Shown here: positions 1-8,441 of the stretch, one piece after another | How positions within the stretch are numbered: position 1 is the first letter of the stretch | Layout of the letters: each line of letters starts with the position of its first letter | Assembly (NCBI RefSeq): GCF_018130465.1 | Contig: NZ_JAFCKJ010000007.1 | Location: forward strand, 124,001 to 188,000 | Length of the DNA stretch: 64,000 nucleotides | Direction of reading: 5' to 3' | Source: Bradyrhizobium canariense | GTDB taxonomy: Bacteria; Pseudomonadota; Alphaproteobacteria; Rhizobiales; Xanthobacteraceae | Made by a program: the position numbers and the translations under genes | The notes under the pieces: generated by a model | What the model saw: the letters and a program-made list of their open reading frames with translations, nothing else | The model's database searches: none | What the model was told of the DNA's origin: nothing

Positions 1-672
1 GCCGCGCTGCCGCTGGTCGAGCAGCCGGGCACGGTGTGGGACTACGGCTTCTCCACCGACGTGCTCGGCCGAGTCGTCGAGGTGATCTCCGGAAAGACGC
101 TGCTCCAGTTCGAGAAGGAGCGGCTGCTCGATCCGCTTGGGATGACCGAGACCGCGTTCTTCATCGCCGATCCCGCCAAATTCCAGCGCATCGCCGAGCC
201 GATGCCTGGGGATCGCAACATCAATCCGACGACGCAGGTCCGCGACATCAGGCGGCCCACGAGATGGGAATCGGGCGGCGGCGGCATGGTCGGCACGATC
301 GGCGACTATGCGCGCTTCGCACAGATGCTGCTGAATGGCGGCACCTATGACGGCCGGCGCTATCTCAAGCCCGAGACCATCGCGCTGATGGCGTCGGATC
401 ATATCGGGCCGGAGACGAAGATCGCGCGCGACCAGAACTATTATCCGGGCGGAAGCTCCGGCTTCGGCCTCGGCTTCGCCGTGCGCACCTCGGTGCCATC
501 AGGTACATCCTGGCCACTTGGCGAATATCGCTGGGACGGCGTCGGCGGCACGTTCTTCTTCATCGACCCAGAGGACGATCTGTTCGGGATATTCATGGTG
601 CAGACGCCATCGCAGCGCGGCCGTATTCAACTGGCGCTGAAGACGCTGATCTATCAGGCGATGGGACGGTGA
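1..672 (+). CDS. Serine hydrolase of the beta-lactamase (class C/EstB) family, 3' part
   Basis: The reading frame is open from the first base, so the N-terminal half, including the SxxK nucleophile motif, lies outside the window. The visible 223 residues match the C-terminal part of the beta-lactamase/penicillin-binding-like family. A WDYGFSTDVLGRVVE segment sits where such proteins carry the YxN/YSN motif, a GGGGMVGT segment precedes DYARFAQMLLNGG, and a GVGGTFFFIDP strand sits near the end. Members are usually esterases or D-aminopeptidases rather than true beta-lactamases, so the substrate cannot be named. It converges on the threonine aldolase gene, with 18 bp between the stop codons. Confidence 0.85.
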   Translation, partial: AALPLVEQPGTVWDYGFSTDVLGRVVEVISGKTLLQFEKERLLDPLGMTETAFFIADPAKFQRIAEPMPGDRNINPTTQVRDIRRPTRWESGGGGMVGTIGDYARFAQMLLNGGTYDGRRYLKPETIALMASDHIGPETKIARDQNYYPGGSSGFGLGFAVRTSVPSGTSWPLGEYRWDGVGGTFFFIDPEDDLFGIFMVQTPSQRGRIQLALKTLIYQAMGR

Positions 673-690
673 TTGCGGTCGGCTAGGGGC

Positions 691-1773
691 TTACGCCCCG
701 CGCACGATCTCGCGGATATATCCGATCGTCTCTTCGACCTGGCTCGCATTGACGTCGAGATGGGTGCAGGCGCGGATGCGGCCGTCCATCATCGCAAGCG
801 TCACGCCGCGTTGGCGCAGGGCCGCAACCATCTTTTCGCCGGGAATGCCGGCACCATCGGGCTTGAAGAACACCAGATTGGTCTCGGGCTCCTGCACCTC
901 GATCCCTGCGATCTGCGACAGTCCGCGGGCGAGCGCGCGCGCATTGGCGTGATCGTCGGCGAGCCGCTCGACGTGATGGTCGAGCGCATGGATGCAGGCT
1001 GCCGCGCAGATTCCGGCCTGTCGCATCGAGCCACCGAGGCGCTGCTTCCACTGCCAGACCGCGTCGATGAAGGCGCGCGAGCCCGCGAGCACGCCGCCGA
1101 TCGGCGCGCCCAAACCCTTCGAGAAGTCGATCCAGGCCGAATCCCACCCCGCGGTCATGTCGCGCGGGGAGATGCCGCTCGCCACGGTGGCGTTGAGCAG
1201 GCGCGCGCCGTCCATGTGGGTGACGAGGCCATGTTGTTTGGCGATCGCGACGATCTCGTCGAGCGCGGCCTTCTTCCAGATCGTGCCGCCGCCAATATTG
1301 GCGGTCTGCTCGACGCTGACCACCGTCTGCGGCGGCTGGTAGCGCGTGCGCGGATGCAGCGCTCTGCGAAAGGTGTCCGGCGTGAACTGGCCGTCGGGCC
1401 CCTTCAATTGCGTGACCTGGAAGCCGCCGATCGCGGCGTGCGCGCCGCCTTCGCGCGCGATGATGTGCGCGCTCTCGTGCGCGAGGATCTCATCGCCGGG
1501 ACGGCAATGCACCAGCGTCGCGGTGACGTTGCACATCGTGCCGGAGGGCATGTACACCGCGGCTTCCTTGCCGAGCAGCTCGGCGACACGTTCGCACAGG
1601 GCGTTCACTGTCGGATCGTCGCCGACCTGCTCGTCGCCGACCTCCGCTCGCGCCATCGCCTCGCGCATTGCGGGTGTCGGCTTTGTCTGCGTGTCCGAGA
1701 GCAGATTGATGCGCACCGGCGGCGCCTTGGGATCGATGGGCGGAGGGGTATAGAGCATGTCTGATCTCGTCAT
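691..1773 (-). CDS. ltaE: Low-specificity L-threonine aldolase family (PLP-dependent beta-eliminating lyase)
   Basis: This 360-residue protein belongs to fold-type I PLP enzymes that cleave threonine/allo-threonine to glycine and acetaldehyde. The LLSDTQTKPTPAMREAM start, the GDDPTVNALCERVAELLGKE segment, HMDGARLLNA and DFSKGLGAPIGG are family hallmarks; K219 in DFSK is the expected Schiff-base lysine. Two in-frame ATG codons lie five codons apart, and neither has a strong ribosome binding site; the longer form is given. Length is typical. It is a single gene, with rpsD upstream on the same strand behind its own terminator. Aldol specificity (L or D) is not readable from sequence. Confidence 0.9.
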   Translation of the reverse strand: MTRSDMLYTPPPIDPKAPPVRINLLSDTQTKPTPAMREAMARAEVGDEQVGDDPTVNALCERVAELLGKEAAVYMPSGTMCNVTATLVHCRPGDEILAHESAHIIAREGGAHAAIGGFQVTQLKGPDGQFTPDTFRRALHPRTRYQPPQTVVSVEQTANIGGGTIWKKAALDEIVAIAKQHGLVTHMDGARLLNATVASGISPRDMTAGWDSAWIDFSKGLGAPIGGVLAGSRAFIDAVWQWKQRLGGSMRQAGICAAACIHALDHHVERLADDHANARALARGLSQIAGIEVQEPETNLVFFKPDGAGIPGEKMVAALRQRGVTLAMMDGRIRACTHLDVNASQVEETIGYIREIVRGA

Positions 1774-1984
1774 TTCATCTAGTCGAGCAGTTGCGATGTA
1801 ACGCGTGCATCGTTTGGGGAAGATATTGCGATCCGGGTGAGCGAACAGCCCTGATATCGGCAGATCTGCTGGTCACGGGAGAGGGTAGCCCACGCTCGCA
1901 GCGCCGCTTCAGCCGGCATTGCCGAAGGCAGAGCGTTCGCGGGCTGGTCGGTCATTGGCGACATCGATGGCAGGCTACCACAAC

Positions 1985-2012
1985 AAAAAGGCCCCGGAAA
2001 ACCGGGGCCTTT
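1985..2012 (-). terminator. Rho-independent terminator of rpsD
   Basis: An 11-bp perfect GC-rich stem (AAAGGCCCCGG with its complement) closes a four-base loop and, read on the minus strand, runs straight into a T5 tract. It lies 21 bp past the rpsD stop codon. The remaining bases up to the threonine aldolase start show no convincing gene. Confidence 0.85.
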
Positions 2013-2033
2013 GAACTTTGATCTGCCGAACTA

Positions 2034-2651
2034 TCAGCGCGAATAGAATTCGACGACCAGATGCGGCTCCATCTGCACCGGGAACGGCACGTCGGAGAGG
2101 TGCGGGATGCGAATGTATTTCGCGGTCATCTTGCCGTGGTCGACCTCGAGATAGTCGGGGGTGTCACGCTCGGGCAGCTGGCTGGCTTCGAGGACGTGGG
2201 CGAGCTGCTTGGAGGCTTCCTTGACTTCGATCACGTCGCCGATCTTGACCTGATAGCTCGAGATGTTGACCTTGCGGCCGTTCACCTTGACGTGCCCGTG
2301 GTTGATGAACTGGCGCGCGGCGAAGATCGTCGAGACAAACTTGGCACGGTACACGACCGCGTCGAGACGGCGCTCGAGCAGGCCGATCAGGTTCTCGCCG
2401 GTGTCACCCTTGAGACGGCTGGCCTCGACATAGATGCTGTGGAACTGGCGCTCGGAGATGTTGGCGTAGTAACCCTTCAGCTTCTGCTTGGCGCGCAGCT
2501 GCACGCCGAAGTCGGAGAGCTTGCCCTTGCGGCGCTGGCCGTGCTGGCCGGGGCCGTACTCGCGGCGGTTCACGGGGCTCTTCGGGCGGCCCCAGATGTT
2601 CTGGCCCATACGGCGATCGAGCTTGTACTTCGCCTCACTGCGCTTAGTCAT
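2034..2651 (-). CDS. rpsD: 30S ribosomal protein S4
   Basis: At 205 residues this is full-length alphaproteobacterial S4, the primary 16S rRNA-binding protein that nucleates assembly of the 30S body. It opens with [16 protein letters not shown] and carries the S4 RNA-binding domain (about residues 94-155, with [17 protein letters not shown] and [18 protein letters not shown]). The C-terminus contains [17 protein letters not shown]. The start is preceded by an AAGAGGAC ribosome binding site. It is transcribed alone, as is common in alphaproteobacteria, rather than with the alpha operon, and is followed by a strong terminator. Confidence 0.98.
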   Translation of the reverse strand: MTKRSEAKYKLDRRMGQNIWGRPKSPVNRREYGPGQHGQRRKGKLSDFGVQLRAKQKLKGYYANISERQFHSIYVEASRLKGDTGENLIGLLERRLDAVVYRAKFVSTIFAARQFINHGHVKVNGRKVNISSYQVKIGDVIEVKEASKQLAHVLEASQLPERDTPDYLEVDHGKMTAKYIRIPHLSDVPFPVQMEPHLVVEFYSR

Positions 2652-2769
2652 CGCGTCCTCTTCAGGTGCATGGTTTGAGGAAACGCGCCCTCCTGTGTGA
2701 CGGGCTAGCCCGGCACTGACAGGTCCGATCCCAAAGCTTAAGGGACTGGACCACGGGTCGCGAAACGCT

Positions 2770-2793
2770 TCGCGGGCCGAAATCGGCCCGCGA
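2770..2793. terminator. Strong GC hairpin downstream of the acyltransferase gene
   Basis: A perfect 10-bp stem (TCGCGGGCCG and its complement) with a four-base AAAT loop sits 55 bp past the minus-strand acyltransferase stop and upstream of rpsD. There is only a short T tract (CGTTTCG) after it on the minus strand, so it is a weak candidate for an intrinsic terminator or an mRNA 3'-end stabiliser. Confidence 0.45.
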
Positions 2794-2848
2794 GCAAGCG
2801 GCTTTTAGGAGAGTTTGGGGCTCGCTGTCAATGCGAATGGCCCCGGAA

Positions 2849-3721
2849 TCATGTCCCGACTGCCCGGATCGGCTTGGGGCCGGCTGCCCGCAATTCGGCA
2901 GCGATTTCAGTGTTCAGGACCTGTTCCAGCCGGGTCAGGACCCGGGCGATCGGGGCGGCGTCAGTCACCCGGTGATCCCAGCGGATCACGACATGGATGG
3001 TCTGGTCAGGCCCGACCAGCCCATAGCTGACGATGAAGGGGCCGGGTGTGATGGGGTGAAGCTCGCCGCCGCCGTAGGCGGCCACCGAGCTCACCGCGAA
3101 GCTGCCGAACCAGTTGCCGCGCTGGCGGCCGAAATTCAGCCCTATGGCCCAGGACAGGCGCCGCAGCGGCAGCGGCAGGCGGTTTGCCCGCATGATCTTG
3201 CGGAACATGGGAATTTCGTCGATCGGGGCGGTCTTGGCGCGCCGAATCTCGGCGTCGACCGCAGCCAGCGTCATGGCCTCGGGAGCCGCGATTCGCTGCA
3301 GGATCACACATTCCTCGCCGCCCTCGACCCGGGCAATGGCCACCGACGCCACGCTCTTCGGCAGCTCGTAGAGCGACGGCCAGGGCCATTTGGCATAGAC
3401 GGTCCGCAAGACCGGCTCGTCCCTGGCGACCAGGGCAAAAGCCTTGACGAACATGGCCGCCCAGCCGGCTGGCGCCATCGCGCCCGCACGGGCCTCCAGC
3501 AGGGGGCGAATATTGAGCGAACGGGACAGCGAGACGAACGGCACGCCCATCGAGGCGTGCATGAGGTCGACGATCAGGCGACGCGGCAGCGAAATGGTTT
3601 TTGCTTTCCCGCGCATCGCTCTTTGGTTTCCCCGGATTAAAGTTTGTGCAGCGAGCGGGTTCCCGCTCGCCGCCTGCTCTAGCACGAACCAACCCGCGTA
3701 GGGCCGGTCGGTTCGCCGCAT
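2849..3721 (-). CDS. Free-standing E2-type (CAT-fold) acyltransferase domain protein
   Basis: The 290-residue protein resembles only the catalytic domain of 2-oxo acid dehydrogenase E2 subunits. The C-terminal segment IRWDHRVTDAAPIARVL corresponds to the E2 active-site DHRxxDG block, with the catalytic His kept and the usual Gly replaced by Ala. No lipoyl or subunit-binding domain is present, so it is unlikely to work in a dehydrogenase complex. The N-terminal 35 residues precede a second possible start (MRGKAKT). The longer start is chosen because its ATG shares one base with the TGA of the upstream cupin gene (TGATG), which implies translational coupling. The acyl donor and acceptor are unknown. 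Confidence 0.75.
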   Translation of the reverse strand: MRRTDRPYAGWFVLEQAASGNPLAAQTLIRGNQRAMRGKAKTISLPRRLIVDLMHASMGVPFVSLSRSLNIRPLLEARAGAMAPAGWAAMFVKAFALVARDEPVLRTVYAKWPWPSLYELPKSVASVAIARVEGGEECVILQRIAAPEAMTLAAVDAEIRRAKTAPIDEIPMFRKIMRANRLPLPLRRLSWAIGLNFGRQRGNWFGSFAVSSVAAYGGGELHPITPGPFIVSYGLVGPDQTIHVVIRWDHRVTDAAPIARVLTRLEQVLNTEIAAELRAAGPKPIRAVGT

Positions 3722-4104
3722 CAGGGCGCCGGCGAGGCCAGCGGCTTGGTCTTGTCGACGACGTAAACTCCAAGCACTTTCATAGCCTTGTCGCCATGGG
3801 CCTTGGCGTCATGCGCGACGCCCGCCGGGATCTGGTAGGAATCGCCGGCTTTCAGGGTTTTTTCCGGCTGCCCGTCGATGAGGAGGTTGAGTTCGCCTTC
3901 GAGCACGTAGCCGGTCTCGATGCCCGGATGGGTATGGCGACCGGCCGCGCCGCCCGCCGGGACCTCCGCGATGGCGGTGATGGTGTTGTAGCCATCCGGA
4001 AATTCGACCTTCTGGAGCGGGGTGCGCTTGATGCCGGGTTGCTGGGCGAAGGCCGCAACGGCGAGGCCGGTGAAGGCAAGAGCGAGCAAAGTCTTTTTGA
4101 GCAT
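3721..4104 (-). CDS. Secreted small cupin-domain protein
   Basis: A 127-residue protein with a clear Sec signal peptide (MLKKTLLALAFTGLAVAAFA, cleavage near AFA|QQP), followed by a single cupin barrel. The first cupin motif is GRHTHPGIETGYVLEGELNLL, with metal-ligand-type His residues and Glu; the second is GDSYQIPAGVAHDAKAHG. Such proteins are periplasmic, and their ligands are mostly unknown. Its stop codon overlaps the start of the downstream acyltransferase by one base, so the two are probably cotranslated. Confidence 0.85.
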   Translation of the reverse strand: MLKKTLLALAFTGLAVAAFAQQPGIKRTPLQKVEFPDGYNTITAIAEVPAGGAAGRHTHPGIETGYVLEGELNLLIDGQPEKTLKAGDSYQIPAGVAHDAKAHGDKAMKVLGVYVVDKTKPLASPAP

Positions 4105-4171
4105 TGTTTCCTCCCTGGAACGGCCGACCCTAGCAGTGCCGCCGTTCCCGGCAAGGTGGCAATCGGCTTGT

Positions 4172-4945
4172 TCAGCGCTTGATCCCCTCGAACGCCGCCA
4201 TGATGCCGCGCTGGAATAGCGACCAGTCGAAGCCGAGCGCGATCGCGCGGTAGCCGCGGTCGATCAGCTGGTTGGCCTGGTCTGCGGTACGCGCCACGCC
4301 GCCGATCGGCACGCCGCTTCTGAGGATGCCGGCCTCGGCCCGCGCCACCAGCTCCAGCAATTCCGGATCGTCCATCTGGCCGCGCTTGTTGATGGAGGTG
4401 GCGAGATCGCCGGGGCCGATCACAGCGACGTCGATGCCGGGCGTCGCCATGATCTCGTCGATGCGGTTGACCGCGTCGACATGCTCGATGGTGATCATGC
4501 AGATCATCTCGTCGTCGGCGCTGGCCATGTAGTCCGGCATCGACTGGCCCCAGCGGAATGGCGCGTGGAACGGACCCCAGAGCCGATCGCCGCGTGGCGG
4601 ATAGCGCACGCTGCGCACCGCTTTCTCGGCTTCAGTGCGATTGGTGATCATCGGGAAATTGATGCCGAAGGCGCCGATGTCCATCGGCGCCTTCGCAAGC
4701 CATGGCTCGTTCGCCGCGATCCGCACCAGCGGTGTGCATGGTGTGCCGGTGGTGGCTGCGATCATCGCATGTGCTTCGGTCAGTCCAATCGGGCCGTGCT
4801 CGAGATCGACGATGATCCAGTCGAGTGAGCGCGCCATGATCTGCACGGTCTGCACGCTCGGGATCGTCGCGATCGCTCCGAAGGCGGGACGACCCTCGCG
4901 CCAGAGCTGGCGGAGACGGTTGAGCGGCGTTGCGGGGACCGACAT
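4172..4945 (-). CDS. HpcH/HpaI-family aldolase (4-hydroxy-2-oxo acid aldolase type)
   Basis: The 257-residue protein is a class II, divalent-metal pyruvate aldolase of the HpcH/HpaI family, which splits 4-hydroxy-2-oxo acids into pyruvate and an aldehyde. Visible signatures are IIVDLEHGPIG (residues 44-54), the FPMITNRTEAEKAV segment, and GPGDLATSIN near the metal site. A longer in-frame start 69 bp upstream exists, but MSVPATPLNRLRQLW matches the usual family N-terminus and leaves a normal length. It lies 71 bp downstream of murI on the same strand. No neighbouring catabolic genes indicate the substrate. Confidence 0.85.
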   Translation of the reverse strand: MSVPATPLNRLRQLWREGRPAFGAIATIPSVQTVQIMARSLDWIIVDLEHGPIGLTEAHAMIAATTGTPCTPLVRIAANEPWLAKAPMDIGAFGINFPMITNRTEAEKAVRSVRYPPRGDRLWGPFHAPFRWGQSMPDYMASADDEMICMITIEHVDAVNRIDEIMATPGIDVAVIGPGDLATSINKRGQMDDPELLELVARAEAGILRSGVPIGGVARTADQANQLIDRGYRAIALGFDWSLFQRGIMAAFEGIKR

Positions 4946-5016
4946 GGGAAGCCTTGCGATAACCTTGGCGACAATGACGACGGCGGAGCCTAGCAGCGCG
5001 CCGTCGAGGCGCAAGG

Positions 5017-5814
5017 TCAGGCGGGAATGCGGCCGCCGAAGAACGGCGTCAGCGTGGCCGAGAGGCCATGCACGCGGTTCGAGGTGAAGATCATCTCGGC
5101 GCCGGACTGCGCGATGCCACCTGTATGCGGGCCGAGCAGATCCGAGACGCGGCGGGCGATCGCAGGGGCCGGATCAATCCATTCGACCGGCCAGGGCGCG
5201 AGCTTTTTCAGCCGGTCGAGCAGCAACGGATAATGCGTGCAGGCGAGCACCACCGTGTCGGTACGTGCACCTGCGTCCCCGGCATCGCCGACGAAACACG
5301 GGGCGAGCTCGGCGAGGATGGCGTCGTCGCTGACGGAAGAGCCGCTGAGCTCTGCTTCGGCCAGCGCGGCCAGCTCGGGCGATCCGACCAGTGTCACCTC
5401 GCAACCCAGCGCGAAATCGCGGATCAGCGCCTTGGTGTATTCGCGCTTCACCGTGCCCTTGGTGCCGAGCACCGACACGCGCCGGCTCCTCGACTGCGCG
5501 CAGGCCGGCTTGATCGCCGGCACCGTGCCGACGAAGGGCAGGGAATAAGCGGCGCGCAGATGCGATAGGACCAGGGTGGACGCCGTGTTGCAGGCGATGA
5601 CGACGAGGTCAGGATCGTGGGTGCCGACCAATTCGCCCATCAGCGGCACCACGCGGGCGATGATCTCGTCCTCGCTGTGGTGGCCGTAGGGGAAGAAAGC
5701 GTCGTCCGCGACGTAGACGTAGTGCGCGTCGGAGCGCGCGGCCACGACCTCGCGCAGGACCGTGAGCCCGCCAAGGCCGGAATCGAACACCAGAATCGTC
5801 GGGGAATTGGTCAC
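5017..5814 (-). CDS. murI: Glutamate racemase
   Basis: This 265-residue enzyme interconverts L- and D-glutamate to supply peptidoglycan synthesis. The family fingerprints are intact: FDSGLGG (residues 10-16), the first catalytic cysteine in ACNTAST (C75) and the second in ACTHYPLL (C192, with H194). The length fits MurI. Translation begins at an ATG giving MTNSPTILVFDSGLGG. It is followed on the same strand by the HpcH-like aldolase and faces the cytochrome b561 gene divergently. Confidence 0.95.
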   Translation of the reverse strand: MTNSPTILVFDSGLGGLTVLREVVAARSDAHYVYVADDAFFPYGHHSEDEIIARVVPLMGELVGTHDPDLVVIACNTASTLVLSHLRAAYSLPFVGTVPAIKPACAQSRSRRVSVLGTKGTVKREYTKALIRDFALGCEVTLVGSPELAALAEAELSGSSVSDDAILAELAPCFVGDAGDAGARTDTVVLACTHYPLLLDRLKKLAPWPVEWIDPAPAIARRVSDLLGPHTGGIAQSGAEMIFTSNRVHGLSATLTPFFGGRIPA

Positions 5815-5987
5815 GTGGTCACTCTAGCCCGCCATGGTTACCATTCGGTTTTTGGGGCGGTTTTGCGGCAGGGGCCCTTAGGGCCGATTTGGAACGATTC
5901 AATTTCGCGACGGCCGCCTGTTCCCGGTATCAGCTGCCGTACTGCGGTGCGGATAGGGACAGGCCCGCAAAACTCCGGAGAGCCGAC

Positions 5988-6539
5988 ATGATCAGAAATA
6001 CCAGTCACGGCTGGGGCAGCATTTCCCGATGGCTGCATTGGATTTTGGCGCTGACCATCATCGGCATGATCGGCTTCGGGTGGTGGATGAACCACATCCC
6101 GGCGCGTCCCGACCGCTTCTTCTACCGCTCGATCCACGCCGACATCGGGTATGTGATCCTGCTGCTCACGGTGCTGCGCCTGGTGTGGCGCCTCGTCAAC
6201 CCGACGCCGACCATGCCGGCCGAGACGTCCCGCTGGCAGAAGGTCGCGGCCCATGTCAGCCACGGCGCGCTCTACCTCGCCGTCATCGTCGTCACCATGC
6301 TCGGCTGGGCGCATTCGGGTGCTCACGCGCCTGATTATTCTGACTTCTTCGGCCTGTTTCACGTGCCTCAATTCACCACTCCCGACCGCGCTGCGGCGGG
6401 CGCCTATGAGGACCGCCACATCCTCGTCGCTTATGTGCTGCTCGCCTTGATCGCGGTTCACGTCATCGCCGCCCTCTGGCACCACTTCATTCGCCGCGAC
6501 CGCGTCGTGGCGCGGATGGTGACGGACGAGGCGGGGTAG
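5988..6539 (+). CDS. Cytochrome b561 family membrane protein
   Basis: A 183-residue integral membrane protein with about four hydrophobic helices, of the cytochrome b561/CybB type that holds two b hemes and moves electrons between quinol and periplasmic acceptors. Candidate heme histidines are H17 (SRWLHW), H50 (RSIHADIG), H144 (EDRHIL) and H158 (IAVHVIAAL). The start is set by a CTCCGGAG ribosome binding site and by homology-like onset at SHGWGSISRWLHW; an upstream in-frame extension has no such support. It lies divergent from murI. The redox partner is not evident nearby. Confidence 0.88.
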   Translation: MIRNTSHGWGSISRWLHWILALTIIGMIGFGWWMNHIPARPDRFFYRSIHADIGYVILLLTVLRLVWRLVNPTPTMPAETSRWQKVAAHVSHGALYLAVIVVTMLGWAHSGAHAPDYSDFFGLFHVPQFTTPDRAAAGAYEDRHILVAYVLLALIAVHVIAALWHHFIRRDRVVARMVTDEAG

Positions 6540-6557
6540 GGGGCGGTCTCTCCACAT

Positions 6558-6637
6558 CGTCATTGCGAGCGCAGCGAAGCAATCCAGAGTCCCTCCGCGG
6601 AAAGATTCTGGATTGCTTCGCTGCGCTCGCAATGACG
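6558..6637. repeat. Palindromic intergenic element, family A (31-bp perfect arms)
   Basis: Two perfectly complementary 31-bp arms (6558-6588 and 6607-6637), with core GCGAGCGCAGCGAAGCAATC, enclose an 18-base loop. It lies between the cytochrome b561 stop and the GST start, ending 69 bp before the GST ATG. Transcribed, it would form a very stable hairpin. It looks like a dispersed REP/RIME-like element rather than a simple terminator, since no T tract follows. Confidence 0.85.
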
Positions 6638-6706
6638 GAGTATGATGCAGCATCACGACAAGCACATGCCGGCGCAATCGCCGAAATCATCTGTCCAGGA
6701 GGCGCA

Positions 6707-7348
6707 ATGCTCATCGTTCATCATCTCGGCAAGTCGCAATCCGAGCGTATCGTCTGGCTGTGCGAGGAGCTGGGGCTTCCCTACGAGCTGAAGCGCTATA
6801 CCCGCGATTCCGTCACCATGCTGGCTCCGGCCGAATACAAGGCGCTGCATCCGATCGGGGCGGCGCCGGTGATCGCCGACGGCGAGCTGGTGCTCGCGGA
6901 ATCCGGCGCGGTCGTCGACTACATCGTTGCAAAATATGGCAATGGTCGACTCGTGCTCGGTCCCACTGATCCCGCCTTCGCGCAGTTTCTGTATTGGCTT
7001 CATTTCGCCAATGGTACCCTGCAACCCGGCATGGGACGGATGATGATCCTGAGCCGGCTCGATCTCGCCAAGGACAATCCGACCCTGCTCGCGATGAAGG
7101 GGCGTCTCGATCGGGCCTACGATCTTCTCGACGCAAGGCTTCGCGAGTCCGAATATCTTGCAGGCAGCGCCTTCACGACCGCCGACATCATGACAGCTTT
7201 CTCGCTCACCACGATGCGCTACTTCCAGCCCTATGACCTCCAGCGCTGTCCGAACGTGGTCAAATATCTCGGCCGCATCAGCGCGCGGGCGGGCTATCGG
7301 CGTGCGATGGAGAAGGGCGATCCGGGCATGGCGTTGCTGCTGAGCTGA
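6707..7348 (+). CDS. Glutathione S-transferase family protein
   Basis: The 213-residue cytosolic protein shows the two-domain GST plan. The thioredoxin-like N-domain (about 1-80) has HPIGAAPVIADGELVLAESGAVVDYI, which includes the cis-Pro before APVI and the ES pair that binds the glutathione gamma-glutamyl group. The helical C-domain contains YLAGSAFTTADIM, the N-capping box motif. The ATG follows a CAGGAGG ribosome binding site. A longer in-frame version would read through the upstream palindromic repeat and is rejected. The electrophilic substrate is unknown. Confidence 0.9.
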   Translation: MLIVHHLGKSQSERIVWLCEELGLPYELKRYTRDSVTMLAPAEYKALHPIGAAPVIADGELVLAESGAVVDYIVAKYGNGRLVLGPTDPAFAQFLYWLHFANGTLQPGMGRMMILSRLDLAKDNPTLLAMKGRLDRAYDLLDARLRESEYLAGSAFTTADIMTAFSLTTMRYFQPYDLQRCPNVVKYLGRISARAGYRRAMEKGDPGMALLLS

Positions 7349-7366
7349 GCAGCGCCGCGCAATCGA

Positions 7367-8173
7367 TCACGCGATCCTGTTCGTGGTGGCCGCCCGCTCC
7401 GTCGCCAGCTGCTTCTGCAAGCGATCGATGTTTTGCAGCAGCCGCTGGCTGGTCAGCACCAGGAAGTAATAGCCGAACTGCGGATCCTGGAAGTAGATCT
7501 CGAGCAACCGGTCATAGGTGATCGTCAGCACCTGCCCGTCTTCGATGCATTCGATCGTTCCGGTGCGCCGGTTACCCGGCGTGAGGAAGCCGAGCTCGCC
7601 CATCAGCGCCCCCGGCATGATCTCGATATTGATCTCCTTGACCAGGAACTTGCCGGTGACCGTGAGGAGCATCTCCTTGGCTGGATCGCCGAGTTTGAAC
7701 AGCGTGTCGCCGCGGCGATATTTGCGTTCGGTCATGAACGGCTTGAGCCATTCGATCGACATGTCGCCTTCGGCCGCATGGCGCGCCTTCTTGACGAGCT
7801 TGAGCATCTGCCGCAGGCGCAAGGCGTTGATCGGTAGCAGCAGGAGATAGAGCAGGAAGGTCGAGACGTTGGCGGAGAGCGCGCCGAAGACGGCAAAGAA
7901 CGCGCAGCCGACCATGTTGGCGACGCGCAGCGGCACCATGGTCCGCATCAGGAGGGTGGCGACGAAGAAACCGGCGCCGACCGCGGCGAACATATTGGCC
8001 AGGGTGATGTTCTGGACGAAGATCTCCAGCATCCGATTGAAGATCGAGTCATAGGTGACGTTGTTTGGATCGAGGCCCATCTGGACCAGGATCTTCGCGA
8101 TCCTGAGGTTATCCGTCGCCGCCTCGAGAATACGGTCGAGGATCGACGAAATGTCTGCGCTGCCGGACGGCAT
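7367..8173 (-). CDS. Membrane-anchored cyclic-nucleotide-binding domain protein
   Basis: A 268-residue protein. Residues 1-50 are polar/amphipathic, then come about two to three hydrophobic helices between residues 55 and 120 (ANMFAAVGAGFFVATLLM and NVSTFLLYLLLLPINAL). A C-terminal cNMP-binding beta-barrel follows (about 150-245), with RRGDTLFKLGDPAKEMLLTV and the phosphate-cassette-like PGALMGELGFLTPGNRRTGT. No DNA-binding or catalytic domain is seen, so it may be a cAMP/cGMP sensor tethered to the inner membrane. The architecture loosely resembles Popeye proteins, which is only an analogy. It converges on the GST gene. A class III cyclase gene lies elsewhere in the window. Confidence 0.8.
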   Translation of the reverse strand: MPSGSADISSILDRILEAATDNLRIAKILVQMGLDPNNVTYDSIFNRMLEIFVQNITLANMFAAVGAGFFVATLLMRTMVPLRVANMVGCAFFAVFGALSANVSTFLLYLLLLPINALRLRQMLKLVKKARHAAEGDMSIEWLKPFMTERKYRRGDTLFKLGDPAKEMLLTVTGKFLVKEINIEIMPGALMGELGFLTPGNRRTGTIECIEDGQVLTITYDRLLEIYFQDPQFGYYFLVLTSQRLLQNIDRLQKQLATERAATTNRIA

Positions 8174-8441
8174 GGTACTATCCCCGCGTAAGGCCTTCAG
8201 TCACGGTCGGCATTCTCGACACCTATAGCCGAAATCGAACGACGACCTCTTGAATGAAGCTTTCGGCCGCCGTGCCGCAAGAGGCAAATTTTAGCCTGAT
8301 CGGGCGTTTCGGCAATTGCCTGTTTGGCGGTGCGTTTGGCCGTGGCGCGTCCGTGATTCGGGGGCCACCGGGTATGAGTCTTGGCGTGGTGGACCTCGGC
8401 GCCCGACGGGGTGGGGGCAAGGGCCGCGGGCGATCTCCGCC

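Noticed and set aside
1779-1964. 61-codon minus-strand frame between rpsD and the threonine aldolase gene
   Set aside because: No ribosome binding site, no recognisable domain, and its composition suggests a chance frame; left unannotated.
6558-6637. Palindrome as part of a CRISPR array
   Set aside because: There is only one inverted repeat without regularly spaced direct repeats or spacers, so it is not an array.
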